DNA of 6,220 nt from Thermodesulfovibrionales bacterium (GTDB lineage Bacteria > Nitrospirota > Thermodesulfovibrionia > Thermodesulfovibrionales > UBA1546), in contig JASEHP010000094.1 of the NCBI GenBank assembly GCA_030018605.1, positions 1 through 6,220 on the forward strand. The letters are read 5' to 3'. Below, piece after piece: positions 1-6,220 of the stretch. Positions within the stretch are counted from its first letter, which is position 1. Each line of letters opens with the position of its first letter. The notes beneath the pieces were generated by a model. That model was not told where the DNA came from. It searched no databases and saw nothing but the letters and a program-made list of their open reading frames with translations. Made by a program: the position numbers and the translations under genes.

Positions 1-7
1 CTCCACC

Positions 8-40
8 TGTAACCCCCTATACCATATGTTTTGGGTTACA
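8..40. repeat. Perfect 8-bp inverted repeat upstream of smc
   Basis: TGTAACCC at 8-15 is the exact reverse complement of GGGTTACA at 33-40, with a 17-nt spacer that contains the palindrome CATATG (23-28). The right arm is followed by TTTT (41-44). It could be a weak intrinsic terminator for a gene left of the window, or a dyad binding site. The long loop, half-GC stem and short T-run make a strong terminator unlikely. It lies 25 bp upstream of the proposed -35 box, so it does not overlap the core promoter. The repeat is seen directly; any function is inferred. Confidence 0.45.
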
Positions 41-64
41 TTTTAGATGATTTAATGCGAGCCC

Positions 65-93
65 TTGTCTTGAATGTATTCTTAAGTTATACT
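65..93 (+). promoter_or_regulatory. Putative sigma70-type promoter for the smc cluster
   Basis: TTGTCT (65-70, 4/6 match to TTGACA) and TATACT (88-93, 5/6 match to TATAAT) are separated by exactly 17 bp, the optimal spacing for housekeeping sigma factors. Transcription would begin near position 100, leaving a leader of about 20 nt before the smc ATG at 121. No competing promoter-like pair was noticed between the genes further downstream, so this could drive the whole cluster. It is based on consensus matching by eye. Confidence 0.5.
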
Positions 94-120
94 ACATAAA
101 ATTCGCTGCTAATTTTTCTT

Positions 121-3100
121 ATGCGTATAGAAAAAATCGAACTCATAGGTTTTAAGTCTTTCTCCGAAAGAACTGCGTTTAATCTCCATCCCGGGATTAC
201 GTGCATAGTCGGGCCCAACGGCTGCGGAAAGAGCAATGTAGTGGATGCCTTCCGCTGGGCGCTGGGCGAGCAGAGCGCAAAGAGCCTGAGGGGCGAGAAG
301 ATGGAGGAAGTGATATTCAACGGCTCTTCAACAAAAAAACCCAAGGGGATGGCAGAGGTAACGCTTGTTGTATCAGGCATGGGAGACCCCACGCAGGACA
401 ATGGCGATGACCCCGAGAATTTCACATCCGTGACAAGAAGGCTCTACAGATCCGGCGAGAGCGAGTATATGGCAAACAAATCCGTATGCAGGCTTAAGGA
501 CATAAAAGACCTGTTCCTTGACACAGGGCTTGAAGTGAAGAGCTATTCAATACTTGAACAGGACAGGATAGCAGCCGTACTCAATTCCAAGCCGCAGGAC
601 AGAAGGTTCATCATAGAGGAAGTAGCCGGCGTGATGAAATACAAAGTCAGGAAGACAGAGGCTCAGAATAAACTTGAGGCGTCAAGATTAAATCTTCAGA
701 GGATAAACGACATTGTCTCAGAGGTAAAAAGACAGATAAATGCGCTTGACAGGCAGGCAAAAAAAGCTGAGAGGTATAAAAAACTTTCGGCGGAAACGAG
801 GGCAATTGAGCTCAAGCTTGCAAAGAGAGACTATCATGCGCTGAGAGAGTCGCTGGAAAATATACTTGCGGAATTCACTGCCCTTAAAGAAAATGAAGCC
901 CTGAAAAAGGCTGAACTCACAAAGATTGAAAACATTTCAGAAACAAACCGCCTTGGAATTTTTGAAAAAGAAAAAGCCCTTGAAGTAATACAGCAGGAAT
1001 TCAGAGATGCGGAGAAGGCAATAGCTGAAACCGAAACGGCAATAGCGGTACTCAACACTGACAGGGACAACCTGAAAGAATATCTGGCAAAACTCTTTGC
1101 TCAGAGAGAAGAGTTTGAAACCAAGAGAAATGAGTTGTCGGAAAAACTCGGCGAACTGAACGGAACAGACGCAAGACTTTCCGGTGATATGGAAGGGCTT
1201 AAAGAAGAACTAAGGCTGAAAAATGAGCTTGTTGAGTCGGTAGAAAACGAGCTCTCGGAAAAAGAAAGCTCTGTGGATTCAAAGCGCAGAGATGTATTCA
1301 GCGCATCAGAGGAGCTTAGCGCTCTCAGAAATGAGACAGGCAGGATGCAGGCGTCTCTTGAGGCGCTGGAGCGCAAGGAAGTTTCGCTTGTAAAAGACAC
1401 CGAGGATTCAAAGAAAGTTTTAGGTGAGATTGATTTATCAATAAGGGATGTGGAGGGTTCGCTCAGGGACAAAAACGCCGAGGTCCTTCTACTCAGTGAA
1501 AAGAAGACCATCTATACATCAGAGGTCTCTTCTTTAAGGGAGAAGATTGAACATCTCAGGGATGAACTGTCAAAGACAAAAGAAGACCTTGCGTCAAACA
1601 TATCCCGCATGGGATCCTTGAAGGAACTCGTGCTTGATGCGCCTACCCGTGAAATACTTCAGGACGGCGCTAATCTCCATATTGTCTCTTCGCTGTCAGA
1701 TATACTCAATGTTGACTCGGAGTATGAAAAGGCAATTGAAAACGCCCTTTCAGAAAAAATAAATTCGTTCATACTCAAATCCCTTGCTGATATTGAAACC
1801 GCTATTTCCACATTGAAGTCAAAGGGCATGGGAAGGATGTCTTTTATCCCTCTTGATTCCAGAATAACGGATGAGCCGTCTGACGTCCCAGCAGGCATAA
1901 TCGGAAGGGCATTGGATTTTGTAAGGGTAGATGCAGAGTTCGCGGGCATTGCAAAAAATCTTCTAAGAAATATTTTCATTGTTAGAGATCTGAAAACAGC
2001 CCTTGAATTGCGAGAGTCCGGAAACAATTTCTTCTTTGTTACTCTTGATGGCGAGATTGTAGAGCCCTCGGGTGCGGTCATAGGCGGAGAAGGCAGAGGC
2101 GTTTTAAAAAGGAAAAGAGAGTTAAGGGAGATTGAAGAGTTAATAGGCCAGAAAACAGATTCAATATCTATGTTTCAGGAAGACATCAATCGGCTCCAGC
2201 AGGAACTTTCAGATAGGGAATCCGGCATAAAGGACATCGAGGCTGCCATTGTTGATGCGGAAAAAGAGATGTCGCTTTCAAAACTTACCTCTGCAAACTA
2301 TCAGGAAGAAAAAGACAGGACAGACAGGAAACTTGCCTATCTTGCAATAGAAGTTGAAGAGATTGTCAGGGAAAAGGAATCACTAAAAAGCATGATAAGC
2401 GAGAAGGAAAAAGCAATAAGGACGAGAGAATCAGAAAAGAGCGCCATAGAAAAAGATATGGCAGCCCTCTTGGAAGAGATAATCCAGAAGAAGATGAAGT
2501 ATGAAGAAGACCGCTCGCATATAACAGACCTCAGACTGTCAATAACCGCTCATAAAGAAAAGATAGAGGCAGTGCAGAAAGAAATAGAAACAACAGGCAA
2601 TGCTCTGGAAGAACTGTCGCAGAAGGACAATTTGCTAACTGAAGAGATGAAGTCTGTTGAAGACCGCATCTCACAGAGAGAGGCAGAATCCGGAGAAAAC
2701 GAAGAGAAAATAAAAGGCATGGTTTTAAATGCAGACAGGCTTAGGGACGACATATCTGCAAGGAAAGAGGCGCTTGAACAGGAAAACCAGCAGATGCTCT
2801 CATATGAGCAGGCAGTCAAGGCGCTCAGGCATGAGATAGATGCTCTCACATCTAAAGTCTCAAGGCTTGATGTAGAGAGAGCAGAGCACAGGCTGAAGAT
2901 TGAAAACCTCACTGAAAATATAAGACAGAATTACGGGACAGAAATAGATTCGCTTGAGACAGAGCCTATCTTGCCGGAAGACGAAGAGCGTCTAACTGAA
3001 CTCAGGGCAAAGATACAGGAGCTCGGGCCTGTCAACCTCGGCACGCTTGAAGAGTATGAAGAATTAACGACCAGGTATGAGTTTCTCTCAAAACAGCAGG

Positions 3101-3621
3101 AAGACCTCAACAGGTCCATTGCCGAACTTGAAGAGGCGATAACAAAGATAAACAGCACAACAAGGAAAAAACTCAGAGAGGCGTTTGAGCTGCTGAAGGT
3201 AAAATTCTCTGAGGTCTTTCTCTCACTCTTTGGAGGCGGAAGGGCGGAACTCATTCTTACGGATGAAAGCAATATCCTTGAAACAGGCATAGACATAATC
3301 GCGCAGCCTCCCGGCAAAAAATTGCAGAACATAACCCTTCTTTCAGGCGGAGAAAAGGCGCTGACTGCCTTGTCTCTTTTGTTTGCAAGCTTTCTTATAA
3401 AGCCGACTCCGCTCTGTATCCTTGATGAGGCAGATGCTCCGCTGGACGACTCCAATACCGGAAGATTCAGCAGAATGCTGAGAGAACTTTCAAGCAATAT
3501 CCAGTTCATAGTGATAACGCATAACAGGGTTACGATGGAGGCGTCTGATTATATCTACGGGATAACAATGGAAGAGCCCGGAGTGTCAAAGGTTATCTCA
3601 ATGCAGCTTGCAGAGGCATAA
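121..3621 (+). CDS. smc: Chromosome segregation protein SMC
   Basis: This is a complete 1166-residue SMC ATPase, a normal length for bacterial SMC. It forms a cytoplasmic homodimer that, with ScpA and ScpB, loads on DNA and organises and separates newly replicated chromosomes using ATP. The N-terminal head has the canonical opening MRIEKIELIGFKSF, Walker A GPNGCGKS (31-38), an R-loop arginine (R57) and the Q-loop glutamine Q147. A coiled coil runs from about 165 to 510. The hinge spans about 515-665 and ends in the glycine-rich GAVIGGEGRG (651-660). The returning coil runs to about 965. The C-terminal head starts near GPVNLGT (969-975) and has the signature LSGGE (1074-1078), Walker B LCILDE (1098-1103), D-loop PLDD (1107-1110) and switch histidine H1134. 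The start is fixed by the family N-terminus, although no clear Shine-Dalgarno precedes it. The stop overlaps ruvA by one base. A Rad50 or RecN assignment is ruled out by the SMC hinge and head motifs. Confidence 0.98.
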   Translation: MRIEKIELIGFKSFSERTAFNLHPGITCIVGPNGCGKSNVVDAFRWALGEQSAKSLRGEKMEEVIFNGSSTKKPKGMAEVTLVVSGMGDPTQDNGDDPENFTSVTRRLYRSGESEYMANKSVCRLKDIKDLFLDTGLEVKSYSILEQDRIAAVLNSKPQDRRFIIEEVAGVMKYKVRKTEAQNKLEASRLNLQRINDIVSEVKRQINALDRQAKKAERYKKLSAETRAIELKLAKRDYHALRESLENILAEFTALKENEALKKAELTKIENISETNRLGIFEKEKALEVIQQEFRDAEKAIAETETAIAVLNTDRDNLKEYLAKLFAQREEFETKRNELSEKLGELNGTDARLSGDMEGLKEELRLKNELVESVENELSEKESSVDSKRRDVFSASEELSALRNETGRMQASLEALERKEVSLVKDTEDSKKVLGEIDLSIRDVEGSLRDKNAEVLLLSEKKTIYTSEVSSLREKIEHLRDELSKTKEDLASNISRMGSLKELVLDAPTREILQDGANLHIVSSLSDILNVDSEYEKAIENALSEKINSFILKSLADIETAISTLKSKGMGRMSFIPLDSRITDEPSDVPAGIIGRALDFVRVDAEFAGIAKNLLRNIFIVRDLKTALELRESGNNFFFVTLDGEIVEPSGAVIGGEGRGVLKRKRELREIEELIGQKTDSISMFQEDINRLQQELSDRESGIKDIEAAIVDAEKEMSLSKLTSANYQEEKDRTDRKLAYLAIEVEEIVREKESLKSMISEKEKAIRTRESEKSAIEKDMAALLEEIIQKKMKYEEDRSHITDLRLSITAHKEKIEAVQKEIETTGNALEELSQKDNLLTEEMKSVEDRISQREAESGENEEKIKGMVLNADRLRDDISARKEALEQENQQMLSYEQAVKALRHEIDALTSKVSRLDVERAEHRLKIENLTENIRQNYGTEIDSLETEPILPEDEERLTELRAKIQELGPVNLGTLEEYEELTTRYEFLSKQQEDLNRSIAELEEAITKINSTTRKKLREAFELLKVKFSEVFLSLFGGGRAELILTDESNILETGIDIIAQPPGKKLQNITLLSGGEKALTALSLLFASFLIKPTPLCILDEADAPLDDSNTGRFSRMLRELSSNIQFIVITHNRVTMEASDYIYGITMEEPGVSKVISMQLAEA

Positions 3622-4202
3622 TGATTGGTTCATTAAGAGGAAAGCTGATTTCAAGAAGGCCCGATAACGTCATCGTGGAAGCCGGCGGCGTGGGTTATCA
3701 GGTGAATGTCCCTTTAAGCATACTCTCAAATCTCCCTGAAGAAGGAAGCGCGGTTTTTCTAAATATTTATACTCATGTCCGCGAAGATGCTCTTCAGTTA
3801 TACGGATTTGCAACCGAGGATGAAAAAAGGATATTCACAACCCTTCTCGGTGTAACAGGCATTGGGCCCAAAATGGCTTTAAACATACTTTCGGGAATAT
3901 CCCATGATGATTTTATGCGCGCGATCGAAGAAGAGGATGTTGCCCTTCTGTGCCGCATACCCGGGCTTGGCAAGAAGACAGCGCACAGGTTAATACTCGA
4001 ACTGAGAGAAAAACTCCCGCGTTTGGGAAAAGTTAGAGACAGGGTTTTTGAAGATACGCTTTCAGCTCTTGTTAATCTCGGATATAAAAAGGCAGAGGCG
4101 ATAGACTCGCTTGAGATGGCTTACAAAAAAGGGCATAAGGATATAGAAACTTTAGTCAAAGAATCTTTAAAATATCTCACGGGTAATCCAAATGATACGT
4201 AA
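3621..4202 (+). CDS. ruvA: Holliday junction branch migration complex subunit RuvA
   Basis: This is a 193-residue complete RuvA, within the usual 190-205 range. RuvA tetramers bind four-way DNA junctions, hold them in an open square form and load RuvB rings that drive branch migration. Domain I is the N-terminal OB fold (1-63), opening MIGSLRGKLI. It carries the acidic pin pair E55-D56, at the same positions as in E. coli RuvA, where the pin helps separate strands at the crossover. Domain II has two helix-hairpin-helix motifs, GVTGIGPKMAL (77-87) and RIPGLGKKTAHRL (112-124). After a short linker, domain III (about 143-188, FEDTLSALVNLGY onward) is the three-helix RuvB-contact domain. Translation starts in the TAATG overlap with the smc stop, with AGAGG (3612-3616) only 4 nt ahead of the ATG, so translational coupling to smc is likely. 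The last 11 bp overlap ruvB. Confidence 0.97.
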   Translation: MIGSLRGKLISRRPDNVIVEAGGVGYQVNVPLSILSNLPEEGSAVFLNIYTHVREDALQLYGFATEDEKRIFTTLLGVTGIGPKMALNILSGISHDDFMRAIEEEDVALLCRIPGLGKKTAHRLILELREKLPRLGKVRDRVFEDTLSALVNLGYKKAEAIDSLEMAYKKGHKDIETLVKESLKYLTGNPNDT

Positions 4203-5217
4203 AGACGATAATCCCGAAAGGACGTTAAATCCTGTAATAAAAGAGGAAGACCTAACCTACGAGCTTAATCTGCGGCCAAAGACATTCAATGATTTTGTCG
4301 GACAGGAAAAGATAAAGGAAAATCTCGGAGTATTCATCACTGCCGCAAGACAGAGAAATGAACCTTTAGACCATGTTCTTTTCTGCGGGCCTCCCGGGCT
4401 TGGTAAGACAACGCTTGCGACAATAATAGCTAACGAGCTTAAGGTCAATATAAGGTCAACGTCAGGCCCCGTGCTTGAAAGGTCGGGAGACCTTGCCGCT
4501 ATACTTACGAACCTGTCGGACTTTGACATACTCTTTATTGATGAGATACACCGCCTGCCAAGGATAGTGGAAGAGGTTCTTTATCCGGCAATGGAGGATT
4601 ACCAGCTTGATATAATCATCGGGCAGGGGCCTAATGCAAGGACGCTGAAATTAAGCCTCCCCAAATTTACCCTTATAGGCGCGACAACAAGGACAGGGCT
4701 TCTCACATCTCCTTTGAGGGACAGGTTCGGCGTGATAAACAGGCTGGGATTTTATGGGCACTCTGAGCTTAAAAAAATTGTGCTGAGGTCTTCGGGGATT
4801 ATCGGCATAGAGATTAAGGATGATGCCGCGCTTGAGATTGCGCTGCGTTCAAGGGGCACGCCGAGGATTGCGAACAGGCTTTTAAGAAGAATAAGGGATT
4901 TTGCGCAGGTGAAAGGAGACGGCGCCATTGACCTTAAGATAACAAAGGACTCTCTTCTTGCGCTTGACGTTGATGAAAAGGGGCTTGACGACATAGACAG
5001 GAAACTCCTTTCTGCAATAATAGAGAAATTCGGAGGAGGCCCTGTTGGCGTGGATACTCTTTCAGCTGCCTTGAGGGAAGACAAAGAAACGATAGAGGAT
5101 GTTTATGAGCCGTATCTTCTTCAGGAAGGTTTTCTTGAAAGGACTCCAAGAGGCAGATTCGCCACAAAGCACGCATACCAGCATCTCGGGATAAATATAC
5201 CTAAGGGGCTGTTCTAA
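4192..5217 (+). CDS. ruvB: Holliday junction branch migration ATPase RuvB
   Basis: This is a 341-residue complete RuvB, matching the family length. It is the AAA+ hexameric motor that pumps DNA through the RuvA-bound junction. Visible motifs are the N-terminal LRPKTFNDFVGQ segment (27-38), Walker A GPPGLGKTT (66-74), Walker B LFIDEIHR (114-121, with D117 and E118), sensor 1 in GATTRTG (163-169), the arginine-finger segment PLRDRFG (174-180) and sensor 2 in GTPRIANR (222-229, R225). The C-terminal winged helix follows (about 258-341), with KFGGGPVGVDTLSAAL and the conserved tail region RTPRGR. The ATG lies inside ruvA in another frame, an 11-bp overlap without a strong Shine-Dalgarno, which suggests translation coupled to ruvA and matched supply of the two partners. 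No key residue is missing. ruvC, often found just before ruvA, is not in the window. Confidence 0.98.
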   Translation: MIRKDDNPERTLNPVIKEEDLTYELNLRPKTFNDFVGQEKIKENLGVFITAARQRNEPLDHVLFCGPPGLGKTTLATIIANELKVNIRSTSGPVLERSGDLAAILTNLSDFDILFIDEIHRLPRIVEEVLYPAMEDYQLDIIIGQGPNARTLKLSLPKFTLIGATTRTGLLTSPLRDRFGVINRLGFYGHSELKKIVLRSSGIIGIEIKDDAALEIALRSRGTPRIANRLLRRIRDFAQVKGDGAIDLKITKDSLLALDVDEKGLDDIDRKLLSAIIEKFGGGPVGVDTLSAALREDKETIEDVYEPYLLQEGFLERTPRGRFATKHAYQHLGINIPKGLF

Positions 5218-5232
5218 GAAGCAACTCCCTAT

Positions 5233-5241
5233 GAGAAAGGA
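5233..5241 (+). promoter_or_regulatory. Ribosome binding site of the ychF-like gene
   Basis: GAGAAAGGA sits 6 nt before the ATG at 5248, inside the 30-bp gap after ruvB. It is the clearest Shine-Dalgarno in the window and decides the start codon. The gap holds no terminator hairpin, so the gene is probably transcribed with ruvB but translated independently. Confidence 0.65.
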
Positions 5242-5247
5242 AATCGG

Positions 5248-6220
5248 ATGAAGATAGCTGTTACCGGACTTGCGAATTCAGGAAAAACAACAATATTTAA
5301 TGCCCTGACAGGCTTAAACCTTGAAACGACAATATATCCCACTCTCATGGCAGAGCCTCATCTCGGCGTCGTAAAAGTCCCTGATTCAAGGATTGAAAAA
5401 CTATCAGAGATTTATAAGCCGAAGAAAACAACATATGCAACAGTAGAATATGTTGATTATATAGGCATTACAAAAGGCGATATTGAGCAGAACAAAAAAG
5501 TTTCCGACCTCATTAAAGACGTTGATGCGGTAGTCCATGTTATCAGAGGTTTTGAGGATGAATCCGTAGTTCATCCTCTTGGAGGCGTGAATCCTCTGCG
5601 TGATGCGGAGACTGTAGAACTTGAGATGGTTTACGGAGATTTGGAACTTGTTGAAAAACGGCTTGAGAGGATGGAACAAGGGCAAAAGAGAGGCAAAAAG
5701 CCCGACGAGGCGGAAAGGAAGGTTCTCATGAAATGCAAGGGGATTCTGGAAAAGGAAATGCCTCTCAGGGATATTGAATTCTCAGAGGAACAACAAAAGA
5801 CAATGAGGAATCTCCAGTTTATGTCAATAAAGCCTGTAATTGTTGTTCTGAATGTCGCAGAGAAAGATTTAAATACGGAAAAGATTAAGGAATTAGAAAA
5901 AGAGATTAAAGAGTTATTTACCAAACGCAATGATAACTTGTTACCTGTCACCCGTCACTCGTTACTGTCTTTATGCGGCAAAATTGAGATGGAGATTGCG
6001 CAGTTATCTCCTGAGGAGGCGGATGCGTTTCTGAGCGACCTTGGCATTCAGGAGCCTGCATTGAACAGATTAATCCATGTCTCGTACGACCTTCTAGGCC
6101 TTATATCATTTCTTACAGTTGGAGAGGATGAGGTCAGGGCGTGGACAATAAAGAAAGGCACGGACGCGCAGAAGGCAGCTGGAAAGATTCATTCTGACAT
6201 TGAGCGCGGATTCATAAGAG
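5248..6220 (+). CDS. ychF: YchF/OLA1-family P-loop ATPase (DUF933), divergent, cut by the window end
   Basis: The window contains 324 codons of an open frame that continues past the right edge; about 40-45 C-terminal residues are missing compared with E. coli YchF (363 aa). The family consists of ribosome-associated Obg-like NTPases that prefer ATP. Seen here are the P-loop GLANSGKT (7-14), DxxG-type VDYIG (69-73), H97 and H109 (H109 aligns with the catalytic His114 of E. coli YchF), a charged coiled-coil insert (about 125-180), NVAE (202-205, the family's NxxE in place of NKxD) and the TGS/DUF933 region (about 272-324), with YDLLGLISFLTVGEDEVRAW and KGTDAQKAAGKIHSDIERGF nearly canonical. Oddities are SGKTT replacing the usual NVGKST, loss of the glycine-rich loop after DxxG, no equivalent of E. 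coli Cys35 (L33 here), and an extra stretch around 231-242 coinciding with a 7-bp repeat. Family membership is firm; whether it is the genome's main YchF or a divergent paralogue is uncertain. Confidence 0.9.
   Translation, partial: MKIAVTGLANSGKTTIFNALTGLNLETTIYPTLMAEPHLGVVKVPDSRIEKLSEIYKPKKTTYATVEYVDYIGITKGDIEQNKKVSDLIKDVDAVVHVIRGFEDESVVHPLGGVNPLRDAETVELEMVYGDLELVEKRLERMEQGQKRGKKPDEAERKVLMKCKGILEKEMPLRDIEFSEEQQKTMRNLQFMSIKPVIVVLNVAEKDLNTEKIKELEKEIKELFTKRNDNLLPVTRHSLLSLCGKIEMEIAQLSPEEADAFLSDLGIQEPALNRLIHVSYDLLGLISFLTVGEDEVRAWTIKKGTDAQKAAGKIHSDIERGFIR
5940..5967 (+). repeat. Four tandem degenerate 7-bp units inside ychF
   Basis: Reading from 5940 the sequence divides without gaps into GTTACCT, GTCACCC, GTCACTC and GTTACTG, i.e. 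four units close to GTYACYY. The units fall in the reading frame that encodes residues 231-240 (LLPVTRHSLL). This lies between NVAE and the strand leading to KIEMEI, where the protein is about 10 residues longer than E. coli YchF. The array is seen directly; that it expanded inside the gene is inferred. Confidence 0.65.

Noticed and set aside
1..10. CTCCACC at the left edge as the 3' end of a tRNA
   Set aside because: Only a few bases are available, with no T-arm visible and no complete CCA context, so this cannot be supported.
1101..2081. Minus-strand open frames opposite the SMC coiled coil and hinge
   Set aside because: They are serine-rich shadows of Glu/Lys/Leu-rich coiled-coil codons; the sense frame is unambiguous.
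1600..2120. Possible zinc hook or foreign insertion in the middle of smc
   Set aside because: There is no CxxC motif. The region matches a normal SMC hinge ending in a glycine-rich dimer-interface motif, and total protein length is ordinary.
2931..3509. Long minus-strand open frame (192 codons) opposite the smc C-terminal head
   Set aside because: It lies fully antisense to conserved SMC motifs, is rich in Ser/Leu/Phe as expected for a reverse-complement shadow, and resembles no protein family I recognise.
5231..5251. Seven-codon mini-frame (ATG at 5231, TGA overlapping the ychF ATG) as a leader peptide
   Set aside because: It has no ribosome binding site of its own and actually contains the ychF Shine-Dalgarno; its length is what chance would give.
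5404..5951. Two minus-strand open frames opposite the ychF-like gene
   Set aside because: The plus-strand frame encodes recognisable YchF motifs throughout this stretch; the antisense products have no recognisable domain.

Overview
The window is a tightly packed, one-direction bacterial gene cluster on the + strand: smc (chromosome condensation), ruvA and ruvB (Holliday-junction branch migration), and the first ~324 codons of a YchF/OLA1-type P-loop NTPase that runs off the right edge. Base composition is moderate (by eye around the mid-40s % GC). Arginine is mostly AGG/AGA and isoleucine is often ATA, and the proteins are ordinary mesophilic-looking bacterial forms. That codon style together with the protein sequences suggests an uncultured lineage near Nitrospirota/Thermodesulfovibrionia or deltaproteobacteria-like groups. 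This is an impression, not a demonstrated placement.

Layout. Positions 1-120 are non-coding. They hold a perfect 8-bp inverted repeat (8-40) and a plausible sigma70-type promoter (TTGTCT, 17 bp, TATACT; 65-93) that would give a leader of only about 20 nt before smc. smc (121-3621) is a complete 1166-residue SMC ATPase with every head motif and a hinge. Its TAA stop overlaps the ruvA ATG by one base (TAATG). ruvA (3621-4202) overlaps ruvB (4192-5217) by 11 bp. After a 30-bp gap with a good Shine-Dalgarno sequence, the ychF-like gene starts at 5248. No terminator or second promoter is evident between the genes, so all four look co-transcribed.

How the genes relate. RuvA and RuvB form the complex that migrates Holliday junctions. 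SMC acts with ScpA/ScpB (not in the window) to organise and separate sister chromosomes. The YchF-like protein belongs to a ribosome-associated ATPase family and has no obvious mechanistic link to the others. ruvC is absent from the window although it often precedes ruvA.

No new defence, mobile or RNA system is visible; most of the window is housekeeping. The points that merit a second look are in the ychF-like gene. It carries four contiguous degenerate 7-bp units inside the reading frame, at a place where the protein is about 10 residues longer than E. coli YchF. Its G domain is also divergent: altered P-loop, no glycine-rich loop, and no counterpart of the E. coli redox cysteine, although the catalytic histidine is kept.
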